Shown here: piece by piece, positions 40,170-49,452 of the stretch | Layout: each line of letters starts with the position of its first letter | Position numbering within the stretch: position 1 is the first letter of the stretch | Source of the DNA: Rhodoferax sp. BAB1 | GTDB taxonomy: Bacteria > Pseudomonadota > Gammaproteobacteria > Burkholderiales > Burkholderiaceae_C | NCBI RefSeq assembly: GCF_013334205.1 | Contig: NZ_CP054424.1 | Coordinates: forward strand, 392,001-456,000 | Direction: 5' to 3' | DNA length: 64,000 bases | The notes under the pieces: generated by a model | Told to the model about the DNA's origin: nothing | Databases searched by the model: none | What the model saw: the letters and a program-made list of their open reading frames with translations, nothing else | Position numbers and translations under genes: made by a program

Positions 40170-42383
40170 TCAGGTCTTGATCTTGAGCAGGCGCAGGCCA
40201 TTGAACACCACGATCAGGCTCGCGCCCATATCAGCGAACACGGCCATCCACATGGTGGCGCCGCCGATGATGGAGAGCACCAGGAACACTGACTTGATGC
40301 CCAGGGCCAGAACGATGTTCTGCCACAGCACGGCCCGCGTGCGCCGTGACAAGCGGATCAGTTCGGGAATGCGGCGCAAGTCGTCGTTCATGATGACCAC
40401 ATCAGCCGCCTCCATGGCCGTGTCCGTGCCGGCTGCGCCCATGGCGATGCCAATGTCGGAGCGTGCCAGGGCCGGTGCATCGTTGATGCCGTCGCCTGTC
40501 ATCGCGGTGGTGCCGTATCGGCCTTGCATGTCCTCGATGGCTGTCAACTTGTCCTCGGGCAGCAGATTGCCGCGAGCATCGTCGATGCCAGCCTGCCGGG
40601 CGATGGTCTGCGCGGTGGCCGGGTTGTCGCCCGTCAACATCACCGAGCGAACTCCCAGGGCATGAAGCTCAGCCAGAGCCTCGCGTGAACTCTCCTTGAT
40701 GGTGTCGGCCACGGCAAAGATCGCCAGCACCTGGCTGTCCATGGCCAGCAGCGTCACGGTGCGACCTTGAGCCTCATGCTCAGCCAGGCGTGCTTCAATG
40801 GCCGGGCTGCACAGGCCCCGCTCTTCAATCAGGCGATGGTTGCCCAGGATCAGCGTCTGCCCGTCGCTGAGGGCTTGTATGCCCCGGCCAGGCAAGGCCG
40901 TGAACTGCTCCAGTTGTCCAATGCTCCGATCCAGACCTTGCGCGATGGCCTTGGACACGGGGTGATCCGAGTGGCCCGCCAAGGCACCCGCCCAACGCAA
41001 CACCTCTGCCTGCGGTATCGGCGAGGGCTGCACCTCGGTTGCCACCAGTTTGGGCTTGCCCTCTGTGATGGTGCCGGTCTTGTCCAGAGCGATGACCTTG
41101 ATCTTGTGGGCGCCTTCCAGGTAGACCCCGCCTTTGATGAGGATGCCACGTCGCGCCGCTGCAGCAAGGCCGCTGACCACCGTGACCGGCGTGGCAATCA
41201 CCAGGGCGCAGGGGCAGGCGATGACGAGCAGAACCAGGGCCTTGTAGAGGGCCTCCATCCAACCGATGCCCATGAGCCAGGGGGTCAACAACGCCACGGC
41301 CACAGCAAGCGCAAACACTGCCGGGGTGTAGATGGCGGCGAAGCGGTCCACAAACTGTTGAGTCGGCGCGCGGCTGCCCTGAGCCTGTTCCACAGCCTGG
41401 ATGATCCGGGCCAGCGTGGTGTTGCTGGCGGCAGCGGTCACGCGCATTTCGAGCGCGCCGGTGCCGTTGATGGTGCCTGCGAAGACCAGGTCACTCACAG
41501 CCTTGTCGATGGGCATGCTCTCGCCGGTCACGGGTGCCTGATTGACCGCGCTGTTGCCGGAGGTGATCATGCCGTCGAGCGGGATGCGTGCGCCAGGTTT
41601 GACCCGCACGATGGCATTCAGTGCCACATCAGCCGCAGCCACCTCCTTCCATTCGCCATCGGGCTGTTTGACCTCAGCCGTATCCGGCGTGAGATCCAGC
41701 AGGCTCTTGATCGCATTGCGCGCCCGGTCCACGGCCCGCGCCTCGATAAGTTCAGCAATAGCGTAGAGAGCCATCACCATGGCCGCTTCGGGCCACTGGC
41801 CGATCAGGAAGGCGCCTGTCACAGCCACCGTCATCAGGGCGCTGATGTTCAGCCGCCCCTGCCGCAGCGCGGTAAAGCCCTTGCGGTAGGTTGAAAAGCC
41901 GGCCAACCAGATGGCCGCCGCAGCCAGTGCCATGCCGGCCCCTTTGTAGACAGCGGTCTCGGGCGCAAAAAAGTCCAGCAGCTCAGCGGCGATGGCCAGC
42001 AGCAGGGAAGCGCCCAGACGCCCCAGCCCTTCGGCCATGGGGGCGTGCTGATCAGCCTGTTCAAATGGAGTCACGGGCTGGGGATCAAAGCCGGCCTGCC
42101 GGATGGCGTCCAGGGCGCGCGGCAGGACTTCAGCGGGGGCATCGATGCGCAGGGTGCGCGCCGATAGCTGGAAGCCCAGGCCCCGCACGCCGCCGATGCC
42201 TGCCAGCGCATTCCGGATCTCACTTTCCTCGGATGCGCAATCCATGGTCGGAATGCGGAAAACCGTGCCGGAGGTGCCGGGCGGTCCACCCTCGATGCGT
42301 ACGGGCGCGGACGGGCTGCTGCAGCCGCTATCGCAAGCGCGTCCGAGATCCTTGCCCGGCTCTGAGGTGTTCTGTCGTTGCAT
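40170..42383 (-). CDS. cadA: Cd/Zn/Pb-exporting P1B-type ATPase (CadA/ZntA family)
   Basis: 737 aa. An N-terminal region with Cys (RACDSGCSSPS), a degenerate HMA domain (RIPTMDCASEESEIRNAL, only one Cys in the usual metal site), eight predicted membrane helices, the actuator TGES (PVTGESMPID), metal-site CPC (VIACPCALVIATPVTVVSG), phosphorylation site DKTGTITEGK and hinge MTGDGINDAPALA. The CPC motif and DCxxEE-type HMA favour Cd/Zn/Pb over copper. It is transcribed from a promoter with a MerR-family operator, divergent from ynfA-cadR. Confidence 0.94.
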   Translation of the reverse strand: MQRQNTSEPGKDLGRACDSGCSSPSAPVRIEGGPPGTSGTVFRIPTMDCASEESEIRNALAGIGGVRGLGFQLSARTLRIDAPAEVLPRALDAIRQAGFDPQPVTPFEQADQHAPMAEGLGRLGASLLLAIAAELLDFFAPETAVYKGAGMALAAAAIWLAGFSTYRKGFTALRQGRLNISALMTVAVTGAFLIGQWPEAAMVMALYAIAELIEARAVDRARNAIKSLLDLTPDTAEVKQPDGEWKEVAAADVALNAIVRVKPGARIPLDGMITSGNSAVNQAPVTGESMPIDKAVSDLVFAGTINGTGALEMRVTAAASNTTLARIIQAVEQAQGSRAPTQQFVDRFAAIYTPAVFALAVAVALLTPWLMGIGWMEALYKALVLLVIACPCALVIATPVTVVSGLAAAARRGILIKGGVYLEGAHKIKVIALDKTGTITEGKPKLVATEVQPSPIPQAEVLRWAGALAGHSDHPVSKAIAQGLDRSIGQLEQFTALPGRGIQALSDGQTLILGNHRLIEERGLCSPAIEARLAEHEAQGRTVTLLAMDSQVLAIFAVADTIKESSREALAELHALGVRSVMLTGDNPATAQTIARQAGIDDARGNLLPEDKLTAIEDMQGRYGTTAMTGDGINDAPALARSDIGIAMGAAGTDTAMEAADVVIMNDDLRRIPELIRLSRRTRAVLWQNIVLALGIKSVFLVLSIIGGATMWMAVFADMGASLIVVFNGLRLLKIKT

Positions 42384-42404
42384 TTCTACTCCTTGTTGAA
42401 CGGA

Positions 42405-42435
42405 ATTAGAAACCCTATAGCGGCTACAGAGTCAA
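42405..42435 (-). promoter_or_regulatory. cadA promoter with CadR-type operator
   Basis: On the minus strand: -35 TTGACT (42435-42430), a 19-bp spacer and -10 TCTAAT (42410-42405). The spacer region holds the near-dyad ACCCTATAG-CGG-CTACAGAGT (42412..42432 on plus; 7 of 9 arm positions symmetric). The over-long 19-bp spacer with an operator inside it is the hallmark of MerR-family activation. The cadA ATG is 22 bases downstream of the -10. Confidence 0.85.
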
Positions 42436-42477
42436 GCCGCTAAGATGCAATAACCCTGACACCCTATCCGCCTTGCC

Positions 42478-42819
42478 ATGCTTGAAGCCCTGCGCGTCTC
42501 TGTTCTTTTCGTCCTCACCGCCGTGGCGGAGATCGTAGGCTGCTACCTGCCCTGGCTGGTGCTGGTCCAGGGTCGCACCCCATGGCTGCTGTTGCCAGCG
42601 GCGTTGGCCTTGGCGTTTTTTGCCTGGCTGCTCACGCTTCATCCACAGGCCGCCGGTCGCACCTATGCGGCTTATGGTGGTGTCTATGTGGTGGTGGCGC
42701 TGCTGTGGCTCTGGCGTGTGGATGGTGTCGCACCCACACGCTGGGACATTTTGGGGGGTACCATTTGCCTGCTGGGCATGGCCCTGATTGCTTTCCAGCC
42801 TCGAACGGTTGCAGCCTGA
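42478..42819 (+). CDS. ynfA: YnfA/UPF0060 family small membrane protein
   Basis: 113 aa with four transmembrane helices and the family motifs [35 protein letters not shown] and [20 protein letters not shown]0060 proteins resemble small multidrug transporters and are repeatedly found next to metal-resistance genes; substrate unknown. It lies between the divergent cadA promoter and cadR, 14 bases before cadR, so the two are probably co-transcribed. Confidence 0.9.
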   Translation: MLEALRVSVLFVLTAVAEIVGCYLPWLVLVQGRTPWLLLPAALALAFFAWLLTLHPQAAGRTYAAYGGVYVVVALLWLWRVDGVAPTRWDILGGTICLLGMALIAFQPRTVAA

Positions 42820-42833
42820 CCCGGGAGACGTAC

Positions 42834-43304
42834 ATGATGAAGATCGGTGATCTGTCCAAACGGACCCAGACCCAGGTCGAGACCATTCGGTACTACGAGC
42901 ATGAAGGTCTGCTCCCCGAGCCGGAGCGTACGGAAAGCAACTACAGAATCTATGGTGAGGTCCATGCCGAAAGGCTGGCCTTCATCCGCCATTGCCGCAG
43001 TCTGGACATGACGCTGGATGAAATTCGGCAGTTGCTGCGCTTCAAGGACGACCCCGCATCGGACTGCGGTGACGTTAATGAGCTTCTGGATGCTCACATG
43101 GGTCATGTGGCTGACCGGATCCGGGAACTGCGTGCTCTGGAGAAACAGCTCAAGAGCCTGCGTGAGCGTTGCTGCGATGCTCAGCTTGCCGCAAACTGCG
43201 GAATTCTCGGTGAGTTGTCTAGGCCGACCGACGATAAAGATTCGAAAGACTCTCCAAAGAGTCACGTCCGCAAATCTCACCTTGCCGTTGCGGGAAAAGG
43301 TTGA
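42834..43304 (+). CDS. cadR: Cd(II)/Pb(II)-responsive MerR-family regulator
   Basis: 156 aa. The N-terminus MMKIGDLSKRTQTQVETIRYYEHEGLLPEPERTESNYRIY is the MerR-family winged helix. Metal-ligand cysteines are C78 (ASDCGD), C113/C114 (RERCCDAQ) and C122 (NCGIL), the CadR/PbrR pattern. GGGAGA lies 6 bases before the ATG. The predicted target is the operator 400 bases upstream in front of cadA. Confidence 0.93.
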   Translation: MMKIGDLSKRTQTQVETIRYYEHEGLLPEPERTESNYRIYGEVHAERLAFIRHCRSLDMTLDEIRQLLRFKDDPASDCGDVNELLDAHMGHVADRIRELRALEKQLKSLRERCCDAQLAANCGILGELSRPTDDKDSKDSPKSHVRKSHLAVAGKG

Positions 43305-43575
43305 TTTGCTATCTACCGGCTGGCTGGCTCAATGACCGCATTGGCGCCGAGACCGTGAACTCAGCGCGCACAGACGACCGGCCGCAACCGCTGCAATCCG
43401 ATCGTTGGCTGCTGTGATTTCCGCTCTAGGCTGACTGCAGTCACTTGACTTCGGAGCGTCAATGACTGCTGCCATCGACACCAGTCACTGAGCAGCTCGC
43501 TGACTGGGTGGCCGCTATCGGGGCCCATGAATTAGCGTTGTTGAACCTTCGCTCCTTGCTAAAGCAGATATTGAA
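43305..43575. other. Intergenic region without a supported gene
   Basis: Between convergent cadR and the GNAT gene. It contains a stretch (about 43368-43415) resembling 31186-31235. No terminator hairpin with a T-run is obvious. Confidence 0.4.
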
Positions 43576-44073
43576 TCAGCGCCTACCAGCCCGTTTCGGA
43601 GTTGCCGGGACCGTGCTGTGCGGTGCTGCTGTTGCCAACCTCAGTTGCTGTCCCTGCCACTGCACACCATAGCCTAGCCGCTTTGCCATGGCGTAGACGG
43701 CCGCGTGGCCGTGCTGGCATACCAGTCGCCGTACGTCGGGCATCTGACCCAAGGCCGTAGCTAGCAGGGTCGTGCCCACGCCCCGACCATGCAGGGCGGC
43801 GGCCACTGTGAGGGCAAGTTCCCAACTGCCAAGCCGGCGTGTGGGGGTGAGCTGAAGCACGGCGACCAAGCCTAGGTCTCCCGGAAGCCAAGCCCCCAAG
43901 CATCGTTGCCGCTCCCAGGCCAAGCGAGCCACCCAGCGCAGCAGGGCCTCGTCGCTGAGCGTGGCGCCGAAGCGAGAGTACCGGTGCTCGGCCGGGAGGG
44001 CCAGCAGGTGCAGGCCCAGCGCACCACGGTGCACGGGCAGCAGCGGCGAGATCTCAAGCCTCGATGGCCACAT
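43576..44073 (-). CDS. Putative GNAT-family N-acetyltransferase
   Basis: 165 aa. The acetyl-CoA-binding element RGVGTTLLATAL (R/QxxGxG/A) follows a beta strand (LGSWELALTVAAALHGRGVG), and the end (VYAMAKRLGYGVQWQGQQL) resembles GNAT motif B. The start overlaps the thioesterase stop by 20 bases, which is a long overlap, so the true start may be internal. The substrate is unknown. Confidence 0.65.
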   Translation of the reverse strand: MWPSRLEISPLLPVHRGALGLHLLALPAEHRYSRFGATLSDEALLRWVARLAWERQRCLGAWLPGDLGLVAVLQLTPTRRLGSWELALTVAAALHGRGVGTTLLATALGQMPDVRRLVCQHGHAAVYAMAKRLGYGVQWQGQQLRLATAAPHSTVPATPKRAGRR

Positions 44074-44845
44074 AAGTCAGCGGGGCCGAGGCGCAGAGCC
44101 GGCGTTCGCCGCTACTCGACGACTCAGCCCACATATCTACCTGCACACGGATGGAGCGCCGGCCGGTGCCGATAACGCGGGCCGTGACCTCGACCACATC
44201 CCCCACCCTCGCCGAGGCGACGAAGTCCAGCTGTTCGGTGCCCGCCATCACCACGGGTCGACGCACCTGGCGCGTGGCGGCCACGAAACCGGCCTTGGCC
44301 ATCCAGGCCATGGCGGGACCGCCGTGCAGCACGCCGCGGTGGTTCACATGGCCAGGGAAGACGATCTCAGCCACGGTGGCGCAGGCCATGGCCGTGTTTT
44401 CGGCACCGGCCTCATGCCTGGCCTGCGCCACCTCGGCTGCCTCAGCTGCATCGGCGGGCGCCTCGTCAGCCTGGCGCACCATCACGAACTCACCCGAGAG
44501 GCAGTGGGTACGTGCACCGCTGAGCAGGTCTTCGGCGATCAGGCGGGTGTCTACGGTGACGGACCGGCGGCCCCGCTGCAGCACCTCGGCGCGGCACTCC
44601 ACCAGATGGCCCGCAGGCGCTGGTGCGGCAAAGTCCAGCCGGCTCACCGCGGCCGTGACCACGGAACCACGCAGCACCTTGCTGCCCACGATGAAGGCCA
44701 TGCGGTCGAGCATGGACAGGGCCGCACCGCCGAACAGGGTGCCGTGGTGGTTGGATTGATCGGGCCAGACCATGTCGACCACGACCAGGGACATGTTGGG
44801 GGTGTCCGCGGGCGCGGACGTTTCGGGCTCAACGAGTACAGACAA
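44054..44845 (-). CDS. Acyl-CoA thioesterase with two hotdog domains
   Basis: 263 aa, starting at TTG 44845, chosen because GGAGG lies 7 bases upstream and family homology begins soon after (NMSLVVVDMVWPDQ). Two tandem hotdog domains each carry the catalytic-site helix: DQSNHHGTLFGGAALSMLDRMA and GHVNHRGVLHGGPAMAWMAKAG. This is the organisation of cytosolic acyl-CoA thioesterases of the YciA/BACH type. It is the first gene downstream of a cobalamin riboswitch on the same strand, an unexpected regulatory partner. Confidence 0.87.
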   Translation of the reverse strand: MSVLVEPETSAPADTPNMSLVVVDMVWPDQSNHHGTLFGGAALSMLDRMAFIVGSKVLRGSVVTAAVSRLDFAAPAPAGHLVECRAEVLQRGRRSVTVDTRLIAEDLLSGARTHCLSGEFVMVRQADEAPADAAEAAEVAQARHEAGAENTAMACATVAEIVFPGHVNHRGVLHGGPAMAWMAKAGFVAATRQVRRPVVMAGTEQLDFVASARVGDVVEVTARVIGTGRRSIRVQVDMWAESSSSGERRLCASAPLTYVAIEA

Positions 44846-45008
44846 GGTGCTTCCTCCGGTTAAGAAGGCGGGAGCACGGCAAAACCAGGCGCAACGCACG
44901 CGGACACGGCCACACGCGCTGACCCGAAGACGCAGGCGCGCGGAAGACGAAGGCAGGACGAAGCACCACCGATCTTGCTCGAGGACACCCCGCCCCATGC
45001 ACAATCAC

Positions 45009-45200
45009 ATCGCCCCGTGGCAGGTCTCCTGGCTCTCGGGTCGTCGTCCGCTGCGGCCTTCCCGGCATATAGCCAGTGGTTGTCAGGCAGCGGACTCGCC
45101 GATCACAGTTGCGGGGGCAGCCACAGCTTGGATGGCGTGTCCATCCCTCTGTCGTTCCCTTTTCATTCCTGCTGTTGGGCAGGAAACCGCGAGGCGAGTT
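45009..45200 (-). promoter_or_regulatory. Cobalamin riboswitch
   Basis: On the minus strand the B12-box AGCCAGGAGACCTGCCA is at 45034-45018 and the core GCTGCCCCCGCAACTGTGA at 45121-45103. Between them lies the conserved CACTGGC...GCCGGGAAGGC segment. Upstream is AAGGGAAC (about 45160). The order and spacing match the adenosylcobalamin riboswitch (RF00174). It lies between the metE stop and the thioesterase start and points at the thioesterase. The outer boundaries are approximate. Confidence 0.92.
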
Positions 45201-45211
45201 CAGTATACGTC

Positions 45212-47509
45212 CTAGGCTGCGACGGTGGCGCGCAGCTGACGCGCCGCGCCCACCATATGCGTCAGCGCTGGCAACACCTCGGACCACTGCCGGGTCTTGA
45301 GGCCACAGTCCGGGTTCACCCAGAGGCGTTCGGCCGGAATGCGCTCGGCGGCCTTGCGCATCAGCTGCACCATGTGTTCCTGCGTCGGGATGTTGGGTGA
45401 GTGGATGTCGTAGACGCCGGGGCCGATCTCGTTCGGGTACTTGAAGTGGTCGAAGGCATCTAGCAGCTCCATGTCCGAACGTGAGGTCTCGATGGTGATG
45501 ACATCGGCATCCATGTCGGCGATCGAGGCAATGATGTCGTTGAACTCCGAATAGCACATATGGGTGTGGATCTGCGTCTCGTCACGCACGCCGTTGGCCG
45601 TGATTCGGAAGGACTCCACCGCCCAGTCCAGATAGACCTTCCATTGAGAACGACGCAGCGGCAGGCCTTCGCGCAGCGCGGCCTCGTCGATCTGGATCAC
45701 TTGCACGCCGGCCCGCTCCAGGTCCAGCACCTCCTCGCGGATAGCCAGCGCCAGCTGTTTGCAGGACAGCGCACGCGGCTGGTCGTCACGCACAAAGGAC
45801 CAGTTGAGGATGGTCACCGGGCCCGTGAGCATGCCTTTCATGGGCTTGGCCGTGAGCGATTGCGCGTAGCGTATCCACTCCACCGTCATCGCCTTGGGGC
45901 GGCTGATGTCACCGAAGAGGATGGGCGGCTTCACGCAACGCGAACCATAGGACTGCACCCAGCCGAACTGGCTGAAGGCATAGCCCTCAAGCTGCTCACC
46001 AAAGTACTCCACCATGTCGTTGCGCTCGGCCTCGCCGTGCACCAGCACGTCCAGGCCCAGGGCCTCCTGCTCGCGCACGCTGCGTTCAATCTCCTTTTTC
46101 ATCGCAGCCTGGTAGCCGGTCTCGTCCAGGCGGCCGGCCTTGAACTCGCTGCGTGCATGGCGGATCTCGGCCGTCTGCGGGAAGGAGCCGATGGTGGTGG
46201 TCGGGTAGACAGGCAGTTGCAGCAGGGCGGCCTGCTTGGGTGCGCGCTGGGCATAGTTGTGTTCACGCTGGCCCAGGCTGTCGCTGATCGTGGCCACGGC
46301 GGCCTGCACAGCCGGGTTGTGCACACGCGGTGAAGTGCGCCGTGCAACCAGCGCGGCCTGGTTGGTGGTAAGCGCGTCTTGCACCGCAGCGCGCCCCTCA
46401 CGCAGGGCGGTGCCCAGCACCTGCAGCTCATCGAGCTTCTGCAAGGCAAAGGCCAGCCAGGATTTCACCTCGGCATCGAGCTTCTGTTCATTGTCCAGGT
46501 CTACCGGTACATGCAGCAGCGAACACGTGGGGGCGATCCACAGGCGGTCACCCAGGCGTGCGCTGAGCGGCTCCAGCCAGTCGAGCACCGCGTTCAGATC
46601 GGTCTTCCAGATATTGCGGCCGCTGATCACCCCCAGCGACAGCACCTTGTGCGCCGGCAACAGATTCAGCACGGGCAGCACGTCGTCACGGCCCTGGACC
46701 GCATCGATGTGCAAGCCGGCCACGGGCAGGTTGGCAGCCAGATAGCCATTCTCCAGCAGGGGACCGAAGTAGGTCGCCAACAGCAGCTGGACCTTGCAGC
46801 TCTTGAGCTGGTGGTAGGCGGTGTTGTAGGCGTGTTGCCAGTCAGCATCGAGCTCGGTCACGAGCAGGGGCTCGTCGATCTGCACCCAGGTCACGCCCTG
46901 CGCGGCCAGGGTCTCCAGCAGTTGGGCATAGACGTCGAGCAGGCGAGGCAGCAGGGCCAGCTTGTCGGAATCATCCTTGGCTTTTCCGATGGCGAGGTAA
47001 GTGACGGGCCCGACGATGACCGGCTTGACCTTCACACCCTGGGCCTTGGCTTCGGCCAGCTGTGCCAGCAGGCGCGAGGCATCGAGCTTGAATTCGGTGG
47101 CGGCCGTGAACTCCGGCACGATGTAGTGGTAGTTGGTGTCGAACCACTTGGTCATCTCGCCCGCGGCCACACCAACGCAGCAGGCACTGTGCTCGTCGGT
47201 CCCGACGGCAGAACGGCCCCGTGCGATGCGGAAGTAGTTGTCCAGGGCTTCGCCGTGGAAACCCCGCACGCGCTCGGGCAGATTGCCCAGCGTAAAGCTC
47301 ATGTCCAGCACCTGGTCGTAGAAAGAGAAGTCGCCCACGGGCACCAGGTCCAGCCCGGCCTGCTGCTGCCAGTGGCGCTGGCGCAGCTGGGCGCCCGTGG
47401 CCTGCAGGGTTGCGCGCGAGGACTCGCCTTTCCAATAGGACTCCAGGGCGAATTTGAGTTCACGCTTGGCGCCGATACGGGGGAAGCCTAGGTTGTGGAT
47501 CAGGGCCAT
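45212..47509 (-). CDS. metE: Cobalamin-independent methionine synthase MetE
   Basis: 765 aa from the ATG at 47509 ([29 protein letters not shown]). It transfers a methyl group from 5-methyltetrahydropteroyl-triglutamate to homocysteine. The zinc-site region is intact: [16 protein letters not shown] (His) with the conserved Cys near the C-terminus ([14 protein letters not shown]). The substrate-binding [14 protein letters not shown] and [11 protein letters not shown] are also present. It is divergent from metR, as in E. coli. It lies inside the island, so it may be horizontally acquired or a second copy. Confidence 0.96.
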   Translation of the reverse strand: MALIHNLGFPRIGAKRELKFALESYWKGESSRATLQATGAQLRQRHWQQQAGLDLVPVGDFSFYDQVLDMSFTLGNLPERVRGFHGEALDNYFRIARGRSAVGTDEHSACCVGVAAGEMTKWFDTNYHYIVPEFTAATEFKLDASRLLAQLAEAKAQGVKVKPVIVGPVTYLAIGKAKDDSDKLALLPRLLDVYAQLLETLAAQGVTWVQIDEPLLVTELDADWQHAYNTAYHQLKSCKVQLLLATYFGPLLENGYLAANLPVAGLHIDAVQGRDDVLPVLNLLPAHKVLSLGVISGRNIWKTDLNAVLDWLEPLSARLGDRLWIAPTCSLLHVPVDLDNEQKLDAEVKSWLAFALQKLDELQVLGTALREGRAAVQDALTTNQAALVARRTSPRVHNPAVQAAVATISDSLGQREHNYAQRAPKQAALLQLPVYPTTTIGSFPQTAEIRHARSEFKAGRLDETGYQAAMKKEIERSVREQEALGLDVLVHGEAERNDMVEYFGEQLEGYAFSQFGWVQSYGSRCVKPPILFGDISRPKAMTVEWIRYAQSLTAKPMKGMLTGPVTILNWSFVRDDQPRALSCKQLALAIREEVLDLERAGVQVIQIDEAALREGLPLRRSQWKVYLDWAVESFRITANGVRDETQIHTHMCYSEFNDIIASIADMDADVITIETSRSDMELLDAFDHFKYPNEIGPGVYDIHSPNIPTQEHMVQLMRKAAERIPAERLWVNPDCGLKTRQWSEVLPALTHMVGAARQLRATVAA

Positions 47510-47600
47510 GTTGTTGTTGCCTATCGTGTGTGTGATGTCGAAGCTCGGCATCCTAGGCAAGCAGACCCATTACGTAAAATGGTTTTATTTCAATCATCCA

Positions 47601-47613
47601 TGAGATTGGCTCA
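47601..47613. promoter_or_regulatory. Possible MetR-binding dyad
   Basis: TGAG-ATTGG-CTCA is a perfect dyad with the spacing of the E. coli MetR consensus TGAA-N5-TTCA, in the 107-bp metE-metR intergenic region, four bases before the metR ATG. The sequence match is partial (7 of 8 symmetric positions differ from consensus at the inner base), and the site is unusually close to metR. Confidence 0.35.
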
Positions 47614-47616
47614 TAT

Positions 47617-48495
47617 ATGCTGGAACGCATCCATCTGGCCATCGTGCAGGAAGTCGCCAAACAGGGTTCGTTGACGGCCGCCGCCGACACCCTGTGCCTG
47701 ACCCAGTCAGCCCTGAGCCATTCAGTGAAAAAGCTGGAGTCGCTGCTGGGCACGGCCATCTGGCTGCGCGAAGGGCGCCAGCTCATCCCCACTCAGGCGG
47801 GTGAGTACCTGCTGGCGGTGGCGAACCGTGTGCTGCCGCAATTGGACCAGGCCGAAGAACGCCTGCGGCAATACGCCGAGGGTGAACGCGGCACGCTGCG
47901 CATCGGCATGGAATGCCACCCCTGCTACCAGTGGCTGCTCAATCTCGTGGCCCCCTACCTCACGCGTTGGCCCGATGTGGACGTAGACGTGAAGCAGAAA
48001 TTCCAGTTCGGCGGCATCGGCGCGCTGTTCGGTTTTGAGATTGACCTGCTGGTCACGCCCGACCCCCTGTTTAAACCCGGGTTGCGCTTCGAACCCGTGT
48101 TCGACTACGAACAGGTGCTGGTCGTCCCGCGCAGCCACACGCTGGCCGGGGCGACCCATGTGCTGCCAAAACAGCTGGCGCAGGAGATCCTCATCACCTA
48201 CCCCGTGGCACCCGAGCGGCTGGACGTGTTCAACCAGTTCCTTACGCCCGCAGGCATCGCGCCGCGCCAGCACCGAACCATCGAGACCACCGACATCCTG
48301 CTGCAGATGGTGGCCAGCGGCCGTGGTGTCACGGCACTGCCGCGCTGGCTAATCGAGGAGTACGCCGAACGCATGGACATCGTGCCCGTGCGCCTGGGCC
48401 GGCACGGCCTCAAGAAACAGATTTTCCTGGGCCTGCGTGAATCGGATGGCGATGTGGATTACCTGCAGGCCTTTGTGGAGCTGGCGAGGGGCTGA
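47617..48495 (+). CDS. metR: LysR-family regulator MetR
   Basis: 292 aa. The N-terminal LysR helix-turn-helix (LERIHLAIVQEVAKQGSLTAAADTLCLTQSALSHSVKKLESLLGTAIWLREGRQLIPTQAG) and effector-binding domain (RIGMECHPCYQWL...VDVDVKQKFQFGGIGALFGFEIDLLVTPD) match MetR, which activates metE with homocysteine as co-effector. Divergent placement from metE supports the call. Confidence 0.94.
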   Translation: MLERIHLAIVQEVAKQGSLTAAADTLCLTQSALSHSVKKLESLLGTAIWLREGRQLIPTQAGEYLLAVANRVLPQLDQAEERLRQYAEGERGTLRIGMECHPCYQWLLNLVAPYLTRWPDVDVDVKQKFQFGGIGALFGFEIDLLVTPDPLFKPGLRFEPVFDYEQVLVVPRSHTLAGATHVLPKQLAQEILITYPVAPERLDVFNQFLTPAGIAPRQHRTIETTDILLQMVASGRGVTALPRWLIEEYAERMDIVPVRLGRHGLKKQIFLGLRESDGDVDYLQAFVELARG

Positions 48496-48746
48496 GGCTA
48501 GGGCCTGGAAATTCCTGAATCTCTGGTATTCCAAAGGTAATAACAAGGCTGGGAAACCCGTCGGCACATGGTGTCCACTCTGCGCTTTCCACGCTACCGT
48601 CCGCACCTGGCCGGATCAGTGTCTACCCGGGGCGTGCCACAAGCTGACTCTGACCAGCCGTTCTAGCCCGCTTGTAAACCAAGATCGTAGTCCGCCGGCG
48701 GTTCTCGGCGCATCCTACGTGCCCCTCAACTCGATGGGAGACCATC

Positions 48747-49370
48747 ATGGAAACAGTAGGTAACACCACACATCGCGAGCCGTGGAACAAGGGCAAGATC
48801 GTAGGGCAGAAGGCGCCGTTCAAGCCCAAGGACATCTGGGCACTCCGCGTCCGCCTTCAGATGGAAGGACGCATACGAGAACTTGCGCTCCTCAATCTGG
48901 GCATCGACAGCAAGTTACGTGGATGCGATCTCGTCGCGCTCAAAGTCCGGGACGTCTGCCATGGCGACCAGGTGGCAACCCGCGCCATCGTCATGCAGCA
49001 CAAAACTCAGCGTCCGGTTCAGTTCGAGATCACCGCAACCACTCGAGATACCCTGCAGGCGTGGATCAAGTACGCTGGGCTGAAACCGGACAATTTCCTG
49101 TTTCCCAGCCGACTTCACGAGTCGCCCCATCTCGGAACCCGGCAGTACGCGCGGATTCTCGGGCACTGGGTTGACGAACTAGGGCTTGACCGTGCCGACT
49201 ATGGAACGCATTCGATGCGCAGGACCAAGGCGACGCTGATCTACCGGCGAACCAAGAACCTTCGCGCCGTGCAGTTGCTTCTCGGGCACGCCAAGCTGGA
49301 GTCGACGGTGCGGTACCTAGGCATTGAAGTTGACGACGCCCTCGAAATCTCTGAGCAAACGGAGATCTGA
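48747..49370 (+). CDS. Short tyrosine recombinase, catalytic domain only (copy 2)
   Basis: 207 aa, colinear with copy 1 and differing at 24 positions, mostly in the first 8 residues and conservatively elsewhere. The catalytic R58, K86, H155, R158, H181 and Y190 are all kept. The 39-base leader before the ATG is almost the same as in copy 1, while sequences after the stop diverge quickly. It is in direct orientation with copy 1, so recombination between them would delete or circularise the 17.3 kb of metal and methionine cargo. Confidence 0.88.
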   Translation: METVGNTTHREPWNKGKIVGQKAPFKPKDIWALRVRLQMEGRIRELALLNLGIDSKLRGCDLVALKVRDVCHGDQVATRAIVMQHKTQRPVQFEITATTRDTLQAWIKYAGLKPDNFLFPSRLHESPHLGTRQYARILGHWVDELGLDRADYGTHSMRRTKATLIYRRTKNLRAVQLLLGHAKLESTVRYLGIEVDDALEISEQTEI

Positions 49371-49452
49371 GGGGTGGGTGGTGTCCACCCGGACAAACAG
49401 GCCGGGTTGGGCATCCTGCTTTTCAGCTATGGATCTCCACGCAGAGATGGCG

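Noticed and set aside
45212..47509. Cobalamin riboswitch controlling metE
   Set aside because: The riboswitch is on the same strand but lies after the metE stop codon, so it cannot act as the metE leader.
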